A DNA stretch of 64,000 nt from positions 98,266 to 162,265 of the forward strand of contig CAIRGJ010000021.1 in the NCBI GenBank assembly GCA_903878085.1, given 5' to 3'. The position numbers and the translations under genes were made by a program. This DNA comes from an uncultured Hyphomicrobiales bacterium (GTDB lineage Bacteria > Pseudomonadota > Alphaproteobacteria > Rhizobiales > Xanthobacteraceae). The notes below the pieces were generated by a model. That model saw only the letters and a list, made by a program, of their open reading frames with translations, searched no databases and was not told where the DNA came from. Position 1 is the stretch's first letter, and every line of letters starts with the position of its first letter. Shown here piece after piece: positions 60,327-64,000 of the stretch.

Positions 60327-61304
60327 CTACTTCTCGGTCTGGACGCCGGCGTCCTTGATGACCTTAGCCCATTTCGTGGTTTCACTGGCGATGAAGGCGC
60401 CGAAATGCTCCGGCGTATCGCCGACCAAAATCGCGCCCTGGCTCGACAGCTTCGAAATCACGTCAGGGTCTTTAATCGCCTCGACCGCGGCCTTGTTCAG
60501 GGCGGCGACGATTGCCGGCGGCGTCTTGGCCGGCGCCACCATGCCGTACCAGTTCTCGGTCTGCAGGGCAGGCATGCCGGCTTCCACCGTGGTTGGGACG
60601 GTCGGCGCGCTCGGCACGCGTTGCGTGGTGCCGACCGCGATCGGCTTGAGCTTACCGGCATTGATCTGCGGCAGCAGGATCGGCAGATCGAGGAACACCA
60701 TCTGCACCTGCTGGCCGAGCAGGTCGTTCACCGCCGGCGCAGCACCGCGATAGGGCACGTGCGTAATGTCGATCTTGGCGGTCAGCTTGAACAGTTCGCC
60801 GGCCAGATGCGGCATGCTGCCGGGGCCAGAGGAGGCGAAGTTGAACTTGCCGGGCTGCGCTTTCGCCAGTGCCACGAGTTCCGCCATATTGTTGGCGGGC
60901 ACGCTGGTGGCGACCACCAGCATTTCCGGCACCTTGGCGATCAGCGTCACCGGCTGCAGATCCTTGAGCGTGTCGTAGGCGACCTTTTCCATGCTCGGCG
61001 AGATCGCCAGCGCACCGGCGCTGGTGATGGCGATGGTGTAGCCGTCGGGCGCCGATTTCGCGACCATGTCGGTGCCGAGCACGCCGCCCTGGCCGCCGCG
61101 GTTGTCGACGACGATGGTCTCTTTGAGGATTTCGCCCATGCGCTTGGAAACGACGCGGGCGATGATGTCGTTGGGGCCACCGGGCGGGAACGGCACGATC
61201 AGCCGGATCGGCTTGTTCGGGAAATCCTGCGCAAGCGCGGAACTTTGCACCAAAGCGGGGCTCAGCAGGCACATTCCGGCGACCAACAATTTCACGGCTT
61301 TCAC
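60327..61304 (-). CDS. Bug/TctC-family periplasmic solute-binding protein
   Basis: A 325-residue protein. The GTG at 61304 is preceded by GGAGG with 6 bases spacing and starts a signal peptide ending near SSALAQD. Mature motifs are FPNKPIRLIVPFPPGGPNDIIAR, NRGGQGGVLGTD, SAPDGYTIAI and VPYRGAAPAVND. It is the fourth Bug protein in the window. It is adjacent to the GST-amidohydrolase-SDR operon and the LysR regulator on the same strand. Confidence 0.92.
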   Translation of the reverse strand: MKAVKLLVAGMCLLSPALVQSSALAQDFPNKPIRLIVPFPPGGPNDIIARVVSKRMGEILKETIVVDNRGGQGGVLGTDMVAKSAPDGYTIAITSAGALAISPSMEKVAYDTLKDLQPVTLIAKVPEMLVVATSVPANNMAELVALAKAQPGKFNFASSGPGSMPHLAGELFKLTAKIDITHVPYRGAAPAVNDLLGQQVQMVFLDLPILLPQINAGKLKPIAVGTTQRVPSAPTVPTTVEAGMPALQTENWYGMVAPAKTPPAIVAALNKAAVEAIKDPDVISKLSSQGAILVGDTPEHFGAFIASETTKWAKVIKDAGVQTEK

Positions 61305-61404
61305 GGCAGTCCTCCAGGCATTTTGCTTTGGCGGAGGTTTTAGAGCGCCGCGGATGTCATTGATAGCGCGCCGGCAATACTCTTTCGGCATGGCAAAGAA
61401 AGTG

Positions 61405-62343
61405 TCATCGGCTTAAGTGCGCGCCGGCCCACACTTTACTGCGCACCAGGGACCGGCAGACGTCGAGCAGCAGCGCGCTGGCATCTTCGATCGGCTTCGG
61501 CGGCGGTGTGGCGCGCAACGTCACCAGCGTCACTTTGGTGGTCAGCGCAGGCCGCGCGATCGGCGTTGCGGTCAGCCGCTTGCGCTCGACGTCGTCCTGC
61601 ACGGCGGCATAGGTCAAAATGGTATAGCCAAGGCCTTTCTCGACCAGTGCCTTGGCGAAGGCGACGCTGTCGGCTTCCATCTTGATGTTGAGGCGCACGC
61701 CGTGCTCCAGCGCGGCGTGCTCGACCAGCCGCCTATTGGTGTGCGCCATGTTCGGCAATATCAGCGGCAGATCGCCGATATCGCGGATGCGGTAGCTGAC
61801 TTTCTGTGTCTGGCCTTTGAGCCGGTGCGCCGGCGGTCCGATCACCAGCATCCGCTCGGTCAAAAGCGGGGTTATTTGCAGCGTCTCCAGATGCGGCGGA
61901 TTATGCAGGACGGCGATATCGATGCGCTTTTCCGTGAGCCACTCCAGCAGCGAACTGGTGACGCCTTCGCGGATGTGCAGCGTGGTCTGCGGCCAGGTCT
62001 TCTGAAAGCGCTCGACGAAAGGCGGGATGATCAGGCGTCCCGCCGCCGGCGGCACGCCGAGCGTGATGCGGCCGGCCGACGGCGAGCGCTCGTCGCGGAT
62101 TTCTTCGCCGGTCCGGTGCACCAGATCCGAAATGGCCTCGGCGCGCTCCAGCAGCAGCGAGCCGGCGGCGCTGAGCCGCACGCCGCGGCCGTGGCGGGCG
62201 AACAGCGACACGCCGAGTTCGTCCTCGAGCTTCTTGATCTGGCGGCTCAGCGCCGGCTGCGCCAGCCGCAATTCCTTCGCGGCGCGGCTGACGCTGCCGG
62301 CCCGCGCCACGCGCATGAAGTTACGTAGTTCCTTGAGCTCCAT
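61405..62343 (-). CDS. LysR-family transcriptional regulator
   Basis: A 312-residue LTTR. The N-terminal winged helix (MELKELRNFMRVARAGSVSRAA, then AQPALSRQIKKLEDELGVSLF) is classical and is followed by the co-inducer-binding domain (RITLGVPPAAGRL onwards). It is divergent from the isopropylmalate-dehydrogenase-family gene with 182 bases between, so that interval is the probable target, together with the Bug-GST-amidohydrolase genes behind it on the same strand. Confidence 0.93.
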   Translation of the reverse strand: MELKELRNFMRVARAGSVSRAAKELRLAQPALSRQIKKLEDELGVSLFARHGRGVRLSAAGSLLLERAEAISDLVHRTGEEIRDERSPSAGRITLGVPPAAGRLIIPPFVERFQKTWPQTTLHIREGVTSSLLEWLTEKRIDIAVLHNPPHLETLQITPLLTERMLVIGPPAHRLKGQTQKVSYRIRDIGDLPLILPNMAHTNRRLVEHAALEHGVRLNIKMEADSVAFAKALVEKGLGYTILTYAAVQDDVERKRLTATPIARPALTTKVTLVTLRATPPPKPIEDASALLLDVCRSLVRSKVWAGAHLSR

Positions 62344-62525
62344 GGCTGCCTCGCGCCGTCCTATGCTGCTGTGGCATACCATAGCCGAGGCGCGCGACGG
62401 AGCAAAGCGGCCGCGTCCAGTGGAAATCGCGCAGGCCGCCATGGGCTGCCGCGCATGGCCGCGACGCGCCAATCCGGCTATATCGAGGGGCCGCACGCGG
62501 ATGCGGAACAGGGAAGAGGCGTTCT

Positions 62526-63593
62526 ATGACATTGCGAATTCTGGTGCTGGAGGGCGATGGCATCGGCCCGGAGATCACGGCTGCGACGCTCGACGTGTTG
62601 CGCGCCGCCGACGCCAAATTCTCGCTCGGCTTTAGCTTCGAGAAAGCCGATGTCGGCTGGGTCGCGCACAAGGCTGTCGGCACCACCTTTCCCGATGCGG
62701 TGGAAGTCGCGGCCAAGGCCGCCGACGGCGTGCTGCTGGGGCCTGTTTCGCATAACGATTATCCGCCGCGCGCCGAAGGCGGGCTCAATCCCTCCGGCGA
62801 ATTGCGCAAGCGGCTCGATCTCTACGCCAACATCCGTCCGGCGCGCTCGCGCGACGGCTTTCCGCCGCGCTGCGGCAAGGCCGTCGATCTCGTCGTGGTG
62901 CGCGAGAACACGGAGGGATTCTACGCCGACCGCAACATGTTCCAGGGCTCCGGCGAGTTCATGCCGACGCCGGACCTCGCGCTCGCCGTGCGCAAGGTGA
63001 CGCGCGACGGCTCGATGCGCATTGCCGAAACTGCGTTCAAGCTGGCGATGCAGCGGCGCAAGAAGATCACCTGCGTGCACAAGGCCAATGTGCTGCGCGT
63101 GTCGGACGGACTTTATCTGGAGTGCACGCGCGCGGTCGCGGCGAAATATCCGCAGGTCCAATACGAAGAGCGTATCATCGACGCCATGGCGGCATTGTTG
63201 ATCCGCGACGCCGGCGCCTTCGACGTCATCGTCACCACCAACATGTTCGGCGACATTCTCTCCGATGAGGCCTCCGAGATCGCCGGCAGCTTGGGCCTGG
63301 CGGCGTCGGTCAATGCTGGCGACAAATACGGCGTGGCGCAGGCGCAGCACGGTTCGGCGCCCGACATCGCGGGCAAGAATATCGCCAATCCGTCGTCGCT
63401 GATCGGTTCGGCGGCGATGCTGCTGGCCTGGCTCGGCGAGCGCCGGGGCGAGGACAAGTTGGTGAAAGCGGCGGCCGCGATCGAAGCCGCGCTCGATCGC
63501 GTCATCGCCACGCCGGACGGCCGCACGGGCGACTTGGGCGGCAAGCTCGGCACCGACGCGTTCGGGGCGCGGGTGGCGAAGGCGGTGGGGTAG
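62526..63593 (+). CDS. Isocitrate/isopropylmalate-dehydrogenase-family enzyme
   Basis: A 355-residue beta-decarboxylating dehydrogenase. LEGDGIGPEI, a substrate arginine-rich stretch around LDLYANIRPAR, RENTEGFYADR, the catalytic lysine in KITCVHKANVL and the metal aspartates in TTNMFGDILSDEASEIAGSLG are all present. The ENTEGFY loop and context (LysR, catabolic genes) point to a substrate such as tartrate, homoisocitrate or an alkylmalate rather than leucine synthesis. A GAAGAGG site precedes the ATG. Confidence 0.9.
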   Translation: MTLRILVLEGDGIGPEITAATLDVLRAADAKFSLGFSFEKADVGWVAHKAVGTTFPDAVEVAAKAADGVLLGPVSHNDYPPRAEGGLNPSGELRKRLDLYANIRPARSRDGFPPRCGKAVDLVVVRENTEGFYADRNMFQGSGEFMPTPDLALAVRKVTRDGSMRIAETAFKLAMQRRKKITCVHKANVLRVSDGLYLECTRAVAAKYPQVQYEERIIDAMAALLIRDAGAFDVIVTTNMFGDILSDEASEIAGSLGLAASVNAGDKYGVAQAQHGSAPDIAGKNIANPSSLIGSAAMLLAWLGERRGEDKLVKAAAAIEAALDRVIATPDGRTGDLGGKLGTDAFGARVAKAVG

Positions 63594-63628
63594 GCGCACG
63601 ACCCAGCGCTTCGCGCGCACTCTTGTCA

Positions 63629-63740
63629 TGCCCGAGTTTGGGTGGCATCCATGACTTAGTCACGTCATCGGAGGTCTTACGTAAGTCTGCCGGCGACGCA
63701 CGTGCTCATGGATTGCCGGGTCAAGCCCGGCAATGACGGC
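63629..63740. repeat. Intergenic repeat ending in ATTGCCGGG-TCAAG-CCCGGCAAT hairpin
   Basis: A perfect 9-bp stem (63712-63720 with 63726-63734) and a loop TCAAG; the outer sequence (CATGCCCGAGTTTGGGTGGCATCCATGAC ...) matches the dispersed GCCGGGTCAAGCCCGGCAATGAC-type element of Bradyrhizobium relatives. It may also terminate the preceding gene. Confidence 0.6.
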
Positions 63741-63763
63741 AGAGAGAGTGGCGCAAACGTCCC

Positions 63764-63791
63764 TTGACATTAAATCCTAGGACTATATGTT
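63764..63791 (+). promoter_or_regulatory. Sigma70-like promoter overlapped by an operator-like dyad
   Basis: A consensus TTGACA (63764-63769), a 16-base spacer and TATGTT (63786-63791). An imperfect inverted repeat centred between 63778 and 63779 (ACAT at 63767-63770 with ATGT at 63787-63790, and TCCT with AGGA at the centre) lies over the spacer, as expected for a repressor site. Confidence 0.55.
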
Positions 63792-63797
63792 GGAGCC

Positions 63798-64000
63798 GTC
63801 CTGCTCATCGAGGGCGCTGTCATGAGGCGTCAGGATGGTGGAGCAGGATGTGGCGCCCGCGGGTTTGGAGAAACGCACTCCAGACTCCCGGGCGGCGCCG
63901 GACCCTGCCCGGGCACACTAGGGTGCCCCGCGAGGAGCTCGCTGACGGCGTGTCCTTCGGGAGACTGGCCGAAAGCGCGGACCGGACGCCGTAAGACGCC
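63798..64000 (+). ncRNA. Candidate structured non-coding RNA or leader, cut by the window end
   Basis: The 200 bases after the promoter fold into several compatible hairpins: TCCTGCTC (63799-63806) with GAGCAGGA (63841-63848), GGCGCC (63852-63857) with GGCGCC (63894-63899) enclosing TGGAG (63866-63870) with CTCCA (63878-63882), GGGCAC (63911-63916) with GTGCCC (63923-63928), and GGCGT (63947-63951) with ACGCC (63986-63990) enclosing TCC-TTCG-GGA. I cannot match it to tmRNA, RNase P RNA, SRP RNA or a riboswitch I know. Small open frames across it are not protein-like. It might be a guide-type RNA, an intron or element end, or a regulatory leader. Confidence 0.4.

Noticed and set aside
62526..63593. 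Leucine biosynthesis gene leuB
   Set aside because: The family is right but the substrate loop and the LysR/catabolic context do not fit, and no leuCD is nearby.
63764..63994. 76-codon frame over the structured segment at the right end
   Set aside because: It begins at the TTGACA element itself, is arginine- and tryptophan-rich and lacks a ribosome-binding site; RNA structure explains the segment better.
1..64000. CRISPR arrays, tRNA or rRNA genes, insertion sequences with transposase
   Set aside because: No regularly spaced repeats, no cloverleaf or rRNA sequence and no transposase or integrase frame were seen.

Overview
The window is high-GC, densely coded DNA that fits an alphaproteobacterium of the order Hyphomicrobiales (Bradyrhizobium, Rhodopseudomonas or Xanthobacteraceae type). 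The grounds are the many periplasmic Bug/TctC solute-binding proteins, the OpgH-FkbM and transglutaminase/ATP-grasp loci, and the palindromic intergenic repeats. This placement rests on gene content only; there is no rRNA, tRNA or CRISPR array in the window.

Layout. 1-5184: the 3' end of a phosphate-binding protein gene, a terminator, then a compact arsenic operon: an ArsR-ArsC fusion, ArsJ-type GAPDH, ArsJ, Acr3 and a glutaredoxin-type ArsC. It has both an arsenate route (GAPDH makes 1-arseno-3-phosphoglycerate, ArsJ exports it) and an arsenite route (reductases plus Acr3). 5334-13553: catabolic genes (long amidase, alpha/beta hydrolase, Bug protein, CocE-type hydrolase, FAH-family enzyme) and a small cytochrome c. 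13559-18853: a minus-strand operon, OpgH-like glucosyltransferase, FkbM methyltransferase and two polytopic membrane proteins.

18945-25061 is the most interesting stretch. It holds a metal-free-looking MDR dehydrogenase, a PTPS-like protein with an altered zinc site, a GT4 glycosyltransferase, a SAM methyltransferase, a RibD-type reductase, GTP cyclohydrolase II with an extra N-terminal domain, and a creatininase-family amidohydrolase. Together they look like a pathway from GTP to a modified, perhaps glycosylated and methylated, pterin, pyrimidine or flavin-like compound. A UbiX-UbiD pair follows (25176-27409).

27410-29155 is a gene-poor accessory patch with a Flp pilin gene, two small ORFans and repeated GTCCGCTTTGG elements. 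29884-36607 is a three-gene transglutaminase / circularly permuted ATP-grasp / alpha-E locus, followed by an apparent 15-codon ccmI remnant and a malic enzyme gene.

38367-49351 is a catabolic block: Bug protein, nitrate/sulfonate-type ABC transporter, ACMSD-like amidohydrolase, three-subunit molybdenum hydroxylase, cupin, IclR regulator and DapA-family enzyme. 49401-51945: a diguanylate cyclase and a DUF1445 protein. 52078-56872: a complete liv-type ABC transporter. 56958-63593: two more Bug proteins, an SDR, a lactonase-like amidohydrolase, a GST, a LysR regulator and an isopropylmalate-dehydrogenase-family enzyme. The right edge has a strong promoter-like sequence followed by a highly structured segment that may be a non-coding RNA and is cut by the window end.
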